NCBI GenBank assembly: GCA_949358305.1
Contig: OX442314.1
Coordinates: 24,421,060 to 24,485,059, forward strand
DNA: 64,000 nucleotides
Origin: Strigamia acuminata
Lineage: Eukaryota > Arthropoda > Chilopoda > Geophilomorpha > Linotaeniidae
Direction of reading: 5' to 3'
A program made the position numbers and the translations under genes. Positions 23,238-34,877 of this stretch are shown one piece after another (position 1 is the stretch's first letter; the number at the start of each line of letters is the position of its first letter). The notes under the pieces were generated by a model. That model had not been told where the DNA came from. It made no database searches and saw nothing but the letters and a program-made list of their open reading frames with translations.

Positions 23238-24098
23238 GTTAGTGTAGTAAGTATACCACCATGTATCAACATTTCCATGAAACTTTATTCCCCTGTTGTT
23301 AATATTTAATTTGATCAATAATGGACAGCCTTATGTGTGTGCTGCTGTCGAATTATGGCGGTATATATTGCATTATATTCCTCGAGATGCCTTGGAAATT
23401 TTAACGTAATTGTTCCACCATCCGAACCGAGACGAGCCACGAGCTCTTCTGCAGACCTCAACAAAAGTGAAAGTTTGCTGCTGCGTCAACTTGAAAATAA
23501 TCCATAATGAATTAATGATCTTCGATCTCGACCCTAATTTCGTCCTGCTAACTCAACTAACAGCTTTTCCGCTAACGCGAACATAATTTAACGACATAAT
23601 CAAGTGGAAAAATGATCGAGAACATCCGCCAATTAAATTGAAAGTTTTGCATATAGGAATGTGTAATTACTTTTCACTAAAATGTTAATCAAATCTATTC
23701 TTGAATCTTGATAGCAAGTGAAGCGATAAATCTACTTTTTCAGCGCACCTGCGTCGTCGCAGTGATCGGTCCAAAGGCTTACCGTGTTACAAACTAGAGT
23801 TTGTAAGATAGACCTGTAGGTTCGATCGAATTTGTTCAAAGAGTGTGCAACCGAGTGTAAAATACGTTATTTCATTAGAGATGTTTGTCACTTCTTCGTA
23901 TACTTTCATCGGCTTTTTTCCTCCTCCCTCTGATGTTCCTGGTTGGCCATTTGGCAATTGCGACTTGTTTGACGTTGAATCGATCGGTTCAATTGGCTCG
24001 TCAACAGGGCGAAACGAATCGATCAAAGGGTCAGTTCCACAACTCCTCCTTTCGCATGCATAAGCAACGATGAAAAACCTCCATCCTATACTTTACTC

Positions 24099-24130
<32 letters not shown>

Positions 24131-26440
24131 TTGTGTTGAAAAAAGAAAGTTTTTCAATTTACAATTGGTCTGGAAATATTTCCATCAATTTTTTCTTTCC
24201 ACTTGAATAATATTCTGATTTTGCGAAAAGAAAAAGTTGCAAGGTTTGTGCCAATTTTGTGTCAGTCTTCATGCTTAAAATGATTTTATTCGTTCGTGTA
24301 ACATTTTTTTTTCCTCTCAAGATGTATTTGGTGGAAAAACAAATATTGATCAGACCTTTCGTTCCATGCCCGTCTCCCAACCCCGTCTCTTTCGCGCTTT
24401 GGTCTATCGGGGGATTTTTCTTCTTCACTCGACCAGTTCATCCCAACATGCAATTGCTCTCGAGAAAGGAACTCGCAATTTCATTAAACGTCCAACTATC
24501 TAGAGACTTTGCCACTGCTAAATGTCGTTACTACTCTCGGCAAATTTTCACGCTTCTCGATTTATTGCCACCTTAAACGAAATCTCCGAGTAAAAATGTC
24601 AAAACTCGCAATTCCAAACTGCTTTTCCACTACATAACTTGGGAAACTTGTAATTTTCCTTGTTTATGCAAAGTGATTAAATTTGGGCGATAATTAAGCC
24701 CGGAAAGTGCAAAGTCTTCACAAAAATTGATCGGTCCCAAGCGGTCCGCTCGAGATTTGACACCCGGTCGCAATTAAGGTGTTAGCAACGAACCAACTAT
24801 TTTAATCGGCCGCCTTCCATACATCGACCCTCATCAATAAACGTCTTACCGTAATCACCCTTTGTAATCACACCGTCAAGATCCAAATCTTGTTATCTGC
24901 TCCATCTACAAGAATACACAATCTCAAAGCGATATAATTACGTGATAAATCCTCCAGTTATGGTTAAATTCCCATTAATTTCTGCTAAACAAATTAAATT
25001 CCAAAAAAAGACATTCATTTAAGGCCATCTTGTTTTAGGTGAAAAATGTGACAATACTATTAATTCAAAACGAAAAAAGAAGACAAATAGCTTGAAAATG
25101 TTATAAATTTCTGCTTCTGGGCGTTTATACTTTTATTTAAATGACAAATATTCACCTAAAACATCATAAATTCTTTTGGAGAAACCAAAAAAACAAATGT
25201 TATCACAGACCAAAGCCATTACAAACTTCCCCTTTAATCCATTTTTCATTATTCTTTTTTTTTATTTATTTAAATATTCGATATTTTATTTCTTTTTACT
25301 TTTTACTTTTTACTTTCCATCTTATGGACGAGCCCTTTGGGTAGAGTGCGTGATATACATTTGTTCTTCAGATTGCTTTCCTCCAGATGCCTTGCTCAGA
25401 ATCATCTTCAATATACAATACAAGAGGGCGCAACTTATGAGCGGATTGCTCAAACGGTGGCTCGCTTGCTCACCCTCCCCCGTCTATTTATCACGTTGAC
25501 AGATCATCATCAGTTTCCCCTTCTCCGATATAAATTTACACTACTGCAAAGACCATCAAAAACTACAATTTTCACTCGTTCTGCTCGAAATTAAAATACA
25601 TTTCTTTTGTTGTCAACAAAATTTCTGCATAAAAACTTGAAAAACTCCAAAAATGCGTTCAAATTGGTCAAGAAAAATCCGCTTAAAGTTAAAAACCTCG
25701 TTTTCAATTCAGAATGTAACAGTTTTTACGTCATTTTCCTTATTTTCCGATTTACGCATGCTCGGTTGAACAATTATTCACATTTCAGCTGTGCCTGTGT
25801 AATTTTTAATATTTTATTTAGTAGCATTTAATAATAAGTCATTTATTTCACTTTTTTAGTATTTGCTTAACCAGTTTGAACGCAGATAAAGATTTAAAGA
25901 AATTTTATTTTTTTTAATTTAAGAAATGGAAATTTCTATTTTGCACTGCCAGATTTTTAGTCTTCGACTATCGATTCATATCGGAAATAGGAAATGGTGC
26001 AAAGAAAGAAAAAAAAGTAATAATAAAACCGCTTTGCTGAAAGTTAGGAAGGGAAAAAAAGAAATGTGTTGTAACGTGTGAGATTGGCAAATTTATTTGA
26101 AGGAAGGAAAAGAGCAAATTTCTTCTGGCACCAAAAGTGAGTGCGTCTCCCGGTTGCGATATTGAATCGGTGGCTCTCCCGACGGGCAAAAGGAATTTGA
26201 GACTTTCTTAACGACTCAAACTGAATTCGATCCAAGCAGATTGGGTTTTGCACTTCCAATCGAAACTTGTTCTTTCCCTCGACTCTGCAAAACTTGTCGT
26301 ACGACGAAAAAAAAAAAAATAAAAAAAAAATCAACATTTAAATTGAAACGAGATTTGGAAATCACACACAGCAACGAAAAAGAAAAAGAAAAAAAAAAGA
26401 AAAGAAAATAACAGACTGATGAGTCACCAAAATGAGTAAA
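23238..26440. other. Gene-free stretch downstream of the LDLa-CUB gene
   Basis: It holds a poly-A run of roughly 30 bases near 24098-24126, possibly a retroposon tail, and further A/T runs. No coding exon is recognised. The last part may include the 3' end region of the minus-strand gene that follows. Confidence 0.45.
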
Positions 26441-26451
26441 AATATTAATTC

Positions 26452-26462
26452 TTTATTTTATT
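26452..26462 (-). promoter_or_regulatory. Polyadenylation signals of the LDLa-CUB gene
   Basis: Two overlapping AATAAA hexamers on the minus strand (26452-26457 and 26457-26462) lie about 95-105 bp after the TGA stop, a normal distance for a short 3' UTR. Confidence 0.7.
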
Positions 26463-26556
26463 GTCACAAAAAAAAAAAGATTTCGTTTTTCAAATGTAAA
26501 TTCGCCTTTTAAAACCCAAAACAAACAGTTAAAAAACAAAAAAGCCAAAACGTGTG

Positions 26557-29500
26557 TCAGCACTCGCTCTCCTTGCCATCGAAAGAGTAGTCATCGGTCG
26601 GCACCGGTTTACCCTTCTTCACTCGCGACTCCCTCTTTTTATGCACAAACCCAACGATTGTCACTAACAGTAAAATCATGGCCAATCCCACACCAGCTCC
26701 GATGTACATCCACGAAAAATGATTTTTCAAACACGAAGATTCCTCCTCGTCGAACCCCGACGGACAATCTTTCTTGCCATTACACCACAAGAGCGCGCTG
26801 ATGCAAGCGTTCAATTCGGGGCACTTATAAACACATTCCCCCTTGAGTTTCATGCCCTGCACGTTGTTCGAAGTGAGCTTACCAACTTTAAGCCATTTGA
26901 CCGCGAAGTTGCCCGCTTCACGCACCAGAAACTCCAAAACAAGAGCATTCGAAGCTGTTGACATTTTGGTAGAAAATCTCACATTAGTCTTGTTCCAATC
27001 GCGCGAAAAAATCTCCACTTCTGGCGGGTTGACTGACGGGTCTTCGGTCGACTCGGGGCACACTACAATGATAGGATCAGCCTGCCCCGGCGAGGACACT
27101 ACGATGCGATTTGCAGTTTCGCAACCGTGCTCCTCCGAAGCGACAGTTCCTTGTAAACGCAAATAAACATACTCGTCCGGCGGCGGCGCCAAGAACCACG
27201 GACAATGCAACTGCGACTCCACATCGTCCGCAGTCACGAATTCTTTAATGTTTCCACTGCTCTCGTCCTCGGGCCAATGTCGACGGCAGTCCGGCGCCGA
27301 CACGAATTCGTAGACGGCCTCGAAATTGAAGTCGTCAAAGTCCTCTTCGGCATTCATGTCTCGCACCGTGAAATTCACCTGCAACACCGAGCCGAGAGAC
27401 TCCAACTGAGTGGTGGTCGTCACGTTGCACACACACGCGAGTGGAATGGTGTCCGTGAGGTTCCACACCTGGTCGTACACGCGGATTTCGGCCTCGGACT
27501 CGTCCAGCTCTCCGTATTGACAAAAATATCGATTGGTGTTGTTGTTGTAGGAAGTGCTACACCGCCGTCTCCCGATCTTCATCGTGCGAAACAGGAGGCG
27601 CACACGCTCCGTGCTGGACCCCAGAAACGTGTAGGAACATTCCAGGTGGCGACTCCCACCGCGACCGAAGTAAAAGACGTTCTGAGGAGAAGCGAAAACT
27701 CCCCTGCGGACCGCGCCGCTGCGAAACAAGCGGTGACAACCGTCGCCTTTCGAATCACCGTACTGAAAGAGATTGACAAACTCGTAGCGAGCGATGAACT
27801 TGAGACTGTCAAGTTGCGCGTCGGCCGACACGGAATACCGCAGAAACAGTTCTGGCGCGTTCGTGACGTAACTCTCGTCGGGATATTTACAAGGGCGCAC
27901 AGGAACGAGATCTGGGAAGCTGCGCGCGTGCACGCACAGACGGGGCACCTTGTCTCCGTGAATCTCGTCGACGAGATGCGAGACCGCATCTTCGGCCGGA
28001 TCGATGCTCGGAGACCTCTCCCACAGTTTCATTCGAAAAAGATTCGTCTCGTCTCTGTGAGGGTCTTTACGACTGTCGGGGAAGTACTGGACGAAATAAA
28101 ACCACACGAACTCGTGTTCCGAGCCTCGGAAATGGTAGAGGCACGTGGTGTTGGGTTGAGTGAAGTGCTGCAGACTGTAGACCACACCTTGGCGTCGATC
28201 GCGGCTCGACACCGACCAATCGCACCGCTGCTCCACCAAGCGGGCTCCGATCAGATCTTCCGGTAAAAAAATGACGCGCACGTCCAACTCGAAGTGGTTC
28301 ATCTCGGGCTGGTCGAAGGCGGACGAACGAAACTCTACCGACAGGTCGGGTCCGCTCGAGATGATGTCGGACAGCGCTCCCGAGCGGCAAAACTTGATGA
28401 GGAACGGATCGCTGGCGTTTGACCCGTCGAATACCCGGATGTAGTCTTGCGCGCACAGATTGCCGAACAACAGTCTCTTTTCGCGTCGGTACGAATAGGA
28501 AGTAGGGAGGGGACCGTGGAACGTCTCGCCCGTTTTGATGCTCAACTTGTCCTCGTTCTTCTGCGAAATCACGATCATGGCGTGTTGTCCGTCCGGTATG
28601 GTTCTCTGAGTGATGTGGTAATGACACGTGACGTTGCGGGGATAAATGCCGGGGAAGTTGGGGCTTTGCACTTTGCACACTTGCCAGTCGCAATCCTGAA
28701 AGCTGCGGTCGCAGACGGTTCCGGGAATGAATTCGCCTCGATGGTAGAGCGCTCCTGGTGGACCGTAGCGCGTGACGCACTCGGCGCGCGACAAGAAACG
28801 GAAGTTGAAGCGCAGCGCGAACTCGTTCAAGTCGTTGGATTCGGTGAGGTTGAAGATGCGCACGATCAAAGTAAGGTTGTTGGTCTCACTATAATAAACG
28901 TTCCAGCGTACTCCGAAGCCGCACCAACCGCCAGCGCTCTTCGGGGGACGGCCGTGTTCGACCATTTGCACGTGGGCGTCGGGGCAGCCATCGTCCATGT
29001 AGGAAACGAGTCTCCCAACGCTGAACTGTTCGAAGGCCAGTTCGACCAAGTCTCCCAGTTCGCCTCCGCCAGCGATGAACGTGAATTGGCAGTAGTAAGG
29101 AAGACGTTCGCGTTTTGGTCTGTCCACCGACACCTGGTATGTCTTGTGCCGGTCGCCGTAAAACGTTCGGTTGCAACCTACGTAAAATATCACTTTGTTT
29201 ACTCACAAAAATCGCACACAAAGAGAAAGAAGAAAAAATAATCGATAAACGACTTTTCCTTAGCAGGAAATCAAACAAGCCAAAGCAAAAAACTTGAAAA
29301 AAAATACAAAAAAATGCAAACCAAGAAATCCGAAATAAGAAGAAGAAAAAAAAAATAGTGCAGTCTCAAGATGCGAAGATACGTGCAGAGCAGCAATGTC
29401 GAGATGCAAAATGCAATTCCAAGGAAAAATGCACAAAAAAAGAAAAAAAGAAAAGAAAAAAAAACACAAAAAAAGAAGAAGAAAACAAACGCAAGTGGGA

Positions 29501-30639
29501 AAAATATGCACGCGAGCAAAAACTTGTAGAAATTGAATTTTAAACTCTTAGCATGCAAGCAGACGCCAGTCAGTCCGAGCGAATTCATCTTCAAACTCCT
29601 CCTTGTTGCGCTCTTTATGGTCCATCATTTCATTTTATCTCGCCAGGAAGCCACTGCTTTGCTCTCCTTTTCATTTCTTTTTTTTTTACCATTCCCCCTC
29701 CACCTTTTCCATTCTTTTTTGTCTAGTACGCGAAATGAGGACCCGAAGCAAAGGTGTGGTAGCCGTAGGAGGGAAAGAAAAAAGAGAAAATTGGTGAGTT
29801 GGGATGAGAGAGAGAAAGAGGAAAACCGACAACGTCCAGAGCTAATAGAACGTCCCCCCATGCGATGCTTTTGTTTGCATTCGCTTCATACATGTCAAAA
29901 CGGAAGGACATGTACTTTGCCCGTTATGGGCGGAAGTGAAAGTTATTTAGGCGTGATGAAAAGCAGAAACGTGCACGTGCAGAACCGCCACCCGAAACTC
30001 GATGCGCGCGGCCTCGAGGCGAGTGCAAAATGAAAATTTGCTCTTTCCTGACCTATGGTATTTCGACCACCGGTCAACGAAGGCCAAAAATTTCAGGCTT
30101 CAATTTTTATCTTTGCGCTAGATTTTTTTTCTTCCAATTTGAAAAGACTCCCCCAAGGTGTCCAAAGTTTTCCATTCGGAAACCAAAGCGAGGATGAGAA
30201 GAGGGATTTACAACGTGCGATGGGGATTATGTCGTTTAATTAAAACGAAACTTTGAAGGGGAATGAAAAGGAAAAGAAATAAATTCCGAAGCGAAATTAA
30301 GAACTCCATAAATAAATCGACCGATTTTAAATCCGTATGTGTACACAAGCAATCCACGATCCAAGCCCGGGTAAAACACTCGTGCAATAAACCATGCGGG
30401 ATTGAGAAAAGCTCGAGCAAATACTTAAAGTTTAGCGACGAAAATGACGAATTAAAAAGCTACTTACGAGTACATTGCCGGGGTTCGTCGCTCTTGTCTC
30501 CGCAGTCGTTTTTGCCGTCGCAGAAGCGATCGAGTCCGATGCACCGTCCATTATCGCAAAAGAATTCGGAAATGCGACAGGAAATAACGACGGATACGAG
30601 AAATGTTGCAAGAATCGCAAGGCCAGGGCCACAGCCCAT
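26557..30639 (-). CDS. LDLa-CUB single-pass transmembrane protein (2 coding exons, about 930 aa)
   Basis: Exon 1 is 30468-30639 and exon 2 is 26557-29177. The donor GTAAGT (30462-30467) and an acceptor ending TAG before 29177 join in phase 1, giving an Arg codon at the junction. The ATG follows an in-frame TAG. Residues 1-20 form a signal peptide. Residues 21-56 form an LDLa module with six Cys and the acidic CGDKSDE end. About five CUB or CUB-like modules follow (roughly 59-187, 220-362, 375-525, 535-690, 700-835); the second is the most canonical, with SPNFPGIYP and YIRVFDG. A second LDLa spans about 839-873, a membrane span about 881-902, and a 28-residue basic tail ends in GKESEC. It is probably a cell-surface receptor or co-receptor. 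The layout recalls arthropod Culd (rhodopsin endocytosis in Drosophila) and, more distantly, LEV-10/Neto, but orthology is inference. The coding DNA is GC-rich beside AT-rich flanks. Confidence 0.88.
29178..30467 (-). other. Intron 1 of the LDLa-CUB gene (1,290 bp)
   Basis: It begins GTAAGT and ends TTTTACGTAG, with a pyrimidine tract (TTTTTTCTTCTTTCTCTTTG) about 50 nt before the acceptor. Several plus- and minus-strand frames inside are low-complexity K/E- or F/L-rich and are not genes. No mobile element is recognised. Confidence 0.8.
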
Positions 30640-30751
30640 GACGCGGATTGAGCATGCGTCCTAATGTTCGCCGACCCCACTCAAACCTGCCATCAGTCTC
30701 TGTTCGTAGCGCCCTGCGTGGTCATTGCCCATATTTCGACAAGTGTGGACA
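30640..30751 (-). other. Probable 5' UTR exon segment with splice acceptor
   Basis: On the minus strand TTTTTTTTTCCAG directly precedes base 30751, a strong acceptor 112 bp upstream of the start codon. The segment holds short upstream ATGs out of frame and an in-frame TAG. The first non-coding exon and promoter would lie further upstream and are not identifiable. Confidence 0.5.
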
Positions 30752-30764
30752 CTGGAAAAAAAAA

Positions 30765-33700
30765 TTTGGAATGTAAGTACAAAAAAAAAAATCAATAAAA
30801 AATAAACCGGAGAAAACTTTTTTTCCTTTGGGCTTTCTTTACTTTCTTTTTTTTCCCCCCTGCATTCTGCCATTTTTTTTATTTTTATTTTTTTTGCGAG
30901 GAACGCAAAGACAGAAGCAGAATGACAATTGGTTCGCAGTGAAGATAATAAAAGAGAGAGTCAATTTTCTGATGACTTAAAGTTAATGGCATAATAGCAA
31001 ATTAATGATAATAAGAATAGTGTAATAACGATTATATTAATAATAATAAAGTGAAATGGATATCATCAATCAAAAAGGAATAAAAGTCGACATGTGATTT
31101 GACAGAAGTTTATATTTTCTTTCAAATATAAATAAGTGCGTACATATGGTTCAAAAATATATTGCAATGTATTTTGAAATATATTAAGTTGCGCGAGAAT
31201 GCATTTTCTGATATATTTTTGACTGGAATTGGTTTGCAAATGATAATAAATTTTCTAAAATTACAAATGGATTGTCAAAATATACTTTTTCAATTGTAAT
31301 GCGAAACGCATTAGTTAATGTTCAAATAGTGTAATAGTTCTGCGAAATGCTATACATTTTGGAATGCATTCTAATACATTTCAATATAATTTCAATCTAT
31401 GGGAGAAGTTTGTTTTTCAATGGTCAGAAACAGAGAACAAAAACAAACGGAGATTTTTTTGGTTTTTGTATCTGTAGTTTTAGTTTTGGATTTCACAAGT
31501 GAATGGCGATTAAAATTCCTTCATTTTCACACAATCAATAAATTATTGCCGACTTCTTTCCACACAATTCTAACTTGTGTGACAACTACGTGAATCCAAT
31601 TGTAAAAACCGACATAAAGCATAAACACTTGAAAAACCACTCTAGATTGAGCTTTCTGTTTTTGCACTTTTTCATGATGGTTTATCGCATCCATTCTGAT
31701 TGTAGAAACACTAAAAACAACACAAACAGAAACCTAAAGCTACATTTTCAAATCCATATGTAGTACCGAGAATATTTAGAGACTGTACAGAATCTGTGTG
31801 TAATATGCCCTCCAAATTCTCCATTTTTTTCGCATTTTAATTGAAGTATTTTCAAAAACTCCCATCCTGTTCTTGACAACTTAATTTAATCATTCGGCAG
31901 GAATCAATAAAACGAGTTAAAGCGATTAATTAAAATCCTACCGATGCAGCTAGATAGAAAAATTGAGCGGAACCTTCAATTCTGTTAAACAGAAATAACA
32001 CACACTAGATAATTTTGCGAGGTAAACCGAAGTTTCATTAAGCAATTCAAAAGCACCACATTAAACTGACAGCCGCTTAATTGCTATTCTAAGGCCCTTA
32101 AACGACTGCTATTTGAACTGTCTATAAAACAAACACAAACACAATATACGGAAAAATAAACAGAAATATTTATTTACATCAAAATTTAAAAATAAAATAA
32201 ACAGAAGTAAACAAAAAGAAAAACGAAAAAAGCGGTAAATTGAATGCGGATCAGGTGTCTGTGCATCGATCCACCAAATTGTATTAAATGACGACTGCAG
32301 AGACGAAAAAACTCTCATTCGTACATCCAAAATTAAAGTAAAAGATGTAAAGAAAAAAATGAGACCGGTTCCAAATGTTTCCACAGAAATTAATAATAAG
32401 TTCAGGATGATTTGTTATCGCAAAAATGAGGATAATTAAAGAGCTCGCACATCGAATGCGACCAGTTTATTTATTGCTAATGTAGAGCGGCAAATTACAA
32501 TAAAAATGCATTTTTACGACTGATAAACTCGGAAACAAACTTTCGGTTTCATTTCCCTCGTGAATTGAGCAAATTCTAGCAAACAAAATTGCCGTTTGTT
32601 GCTTTGCTTCGGATCCCTCTGTGCCCGGAAATGGCGCTGCAAACTTTAATTTTCTATCCGTCATAAGAACTCAGGTAAGATGCAACTCACAGAGGTAATT
32701 ATACAGTCATATGTTTACGATAAAAGCAAAAAAACGAGGGAAAATATGAAAAAAAAAGTAGCGAAAATAAGGAAGAGAGAATCGCTCCAGCGATTCGTGA
32801 AATATGGGGATTGGAGATGAAGAGAAAAGAAAAAAAGGCGCCTCTTTCTTCTTCCAGTGTGTCAAGCAAAGACAAAACAGAGGCATATAGATAAAACAAC
32901 ACGCTCGGTTCATGCACCGTCGCACAACTTTCTTCGCAAAATTTCTATTAGATTCCTGATGCCCAATCAAATCCTCCATTTTGACCTTTTGTTTTCCCTC
33001 TTTAAGTTTCTTTTACGCTTCAATGTCTGCGATTTTTAAATCCGGTTCTATTTCCCTAATAAAAAAGAAATTATTTAGCGTTTTGTTTTGCCAAAATCAA
33101 AATCCTCCCAAAAAAAATATTTTTTTCTCGTTTCTATAGCAACGAGCTGACATTGACACTCTGTCCACTATTTTTGAAATGGTTTTTATTTTATTTTATA
33201 TTTTTTTTATTTTTTGAAATCAAAAGAGAGAGAGAGAGAAGAGAGACGAGTTTTATCTGTTTGGTCAAAAATGATTTCTGCTCTCTCTACAAAAAAAAAA
33301 TTGGTAAGCGAAGAGTATCTGCTTTTTACTTAATGATGACAATACAACAGTTGATATCTGTCAGTAAATTCAACGCACATGGCTTGAGTCCAAAAATCCA
33401 AGACAAGTTTCATTCATGTCAAGTTCACCTTTAACCAATTTTAGGGTTATTGTGTCCGTGGTTAAATCATGGCTTCAAATCTCATCAAATTTATGTTATT
33501 GCTAAAATTAAAGCCCGTATTAAATCTTCTAGTAATAAACCATTTAAAAATGGCAATATTTTATGTCCTTTTTTATAAATACAATATAAAATGAAAAAAT
33601 AAAAAAAATTCCAATGAAATAAATCCATTTCGTGTCTATATCTCTTGATTGCATTCCCCAAATTGAAATCTGTGTGATCAAAATAGGATCACGTACACAC

Positions 33701-34606
33701 AATATTTGACCGCGTTGTTTCTTCTTCTCATCGTCTAGACCGGAAAAGGAAATGACAAAAATGCACTTAAAGTTGGCCCAGAAGAATTTTTATTGCAACT
33801 TTAAAGCCGCTTGATACACGAAGATGGCGACCATCAAATCAACAAAGCCAAGAAAAGAAAGAGAAAGGAAAAAAAAACCATTAAATTTGGATTTGACAGA
33901 ATAAAAACAAGTGAAACAAACGGACAAATTAATAAAGGGAAAGTGCCGACACGTAACAAGCAGTCATTATATAGAATAAAAGTGCCGGCAGCCGCAATAA
34001 AAAGATGGAGACTAGTTTCTAACTGAGATTCAATTAGGTGTCCATTACAAAACGTGCAAAAGTGCGTCGGAAGAAAAATCACGCAACGAATTGCGACAAA
34101 TAAATGTAAACATGTGTTTTAAAAGCTGCAAATTTAATCAACGTTAGAGTCTGGAATAAATTTACGTAGAGATCAATGGGTCAAAAAAATGAAATTTTAT
34201 AGCATAGACTTTTTTTAAAACTGAATTTAAATTTTTTTTTAGAAAAACAGACATTATTGGTTGTTTTTCTTGTTTGTTTTTGTTTCTGCCATTTTTGCCA
34301 ACTAATTAATTCCAAATCCTAGGTTTTAAAAAAATAAAAACAGAGCATTTTAATTAGATTTGCCGCGAGATATTTTTTCAACACAAATGAAGTTGACACA
34401 AGACTCGCTTGAAAACCCAATTTCTCGCCATCCCCAGAACTCATCACACAACTTCCAAACCATATTGAAATGACTCGTACATGTACAGCCTTTTAAATTA
34501 AATTAAACATTGCTTATGTTAGAATGAAAAAAAAAGTGCAGCGCAATACAATCGGTACGTTCAAATTTTTTAAGTCAAAGAGTTGAAGTAAAAATTTAAA
34601 GTATGG
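30765..34606. other. Gene-free AT-rich stretch
   Basis: It holds the partner copies of two dispersed repeats (about 31605-31745, matching 17765-17900; and 31345-31370), an (AG)n run near 33224-33240 and long A/T runs. No exon is recognised. Part of it may be the 5' intron of the LDLa-CUB gene. Confidence 0.45.
31345..31370 (+). repeat. Dispersed repeat copy (inverse of 37418-37443)
   Basis: AAATGCTATACATTTTGGAA plus TGCATT occurs here and as an exact reverse complement at 37418-37443. The surroundings of both sites are rich in further TGTATT / AATGCATT words, which suggests two decayed copies of one AT-rich element. Confidence 0.65.
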
Positions 34607-34877
34607 TACAGTCGAAACTCCTTTTAACGAATCGCGATATAACGAATTTCTCGTTATAACGAATAAGTAAAAATGGCTTATTTGGTTGGCCATAGACCAC
34701 CATGTTAAAAAATGTAAATTACTTTTAATGATATGTTTATTGTTGTTTATTTACTTTATTTTAGCATTATTAGGCCAAATATTAAGCTTAATGCTGCTAA
34801 ATAACAACTAAAAAAAGTCTGCGCAGAATGGGATGCGCAATACGAATTTAGCATCAAGATACCGGGCGCGAACTGTG
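34607..34877. mobile_element. Chimeric MITE: left half family A, right half family B
   Basis: Positions 34607-34710 match the inverse of the 21820-22007 MITE, from its TACAGTCGAAACTC terminus through TTTGGTTGGC to CATGTTAAAAAA. From about 34711 the sequence changes abruptly to the right half of the family-B MITE at 22888-23237 and ends with its GGCGCGAACTG terminus. Both families end in a TACAG-like motif. The right flank reads TGTA rather than TA next to the terminus, so the last bases have mutated or the end was lost. Confidence 0.75.

Noticed and set aside
24098-24126. Long poly-A run as evidence of a retroposon
   Set aside because: No AATAAA at a suitable distance upstream and no target duplication seen, so it is left as a simple repeat.
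27205-28266. 353-codon frame antisense to the LDLa-CUB exon, and a 264-codon one at 28447-29241
   Set aside because: Shadow of GC-rich coding DNA. The minus strand carries recognisable CUB and LDLa modules; the plus-strand translations resemble nothing.
29260-29861. F/L- and K/E-rich open frames on both strands
   Set aside because: Low-complexity frames inside intron 1, caused by A- and T-runs.
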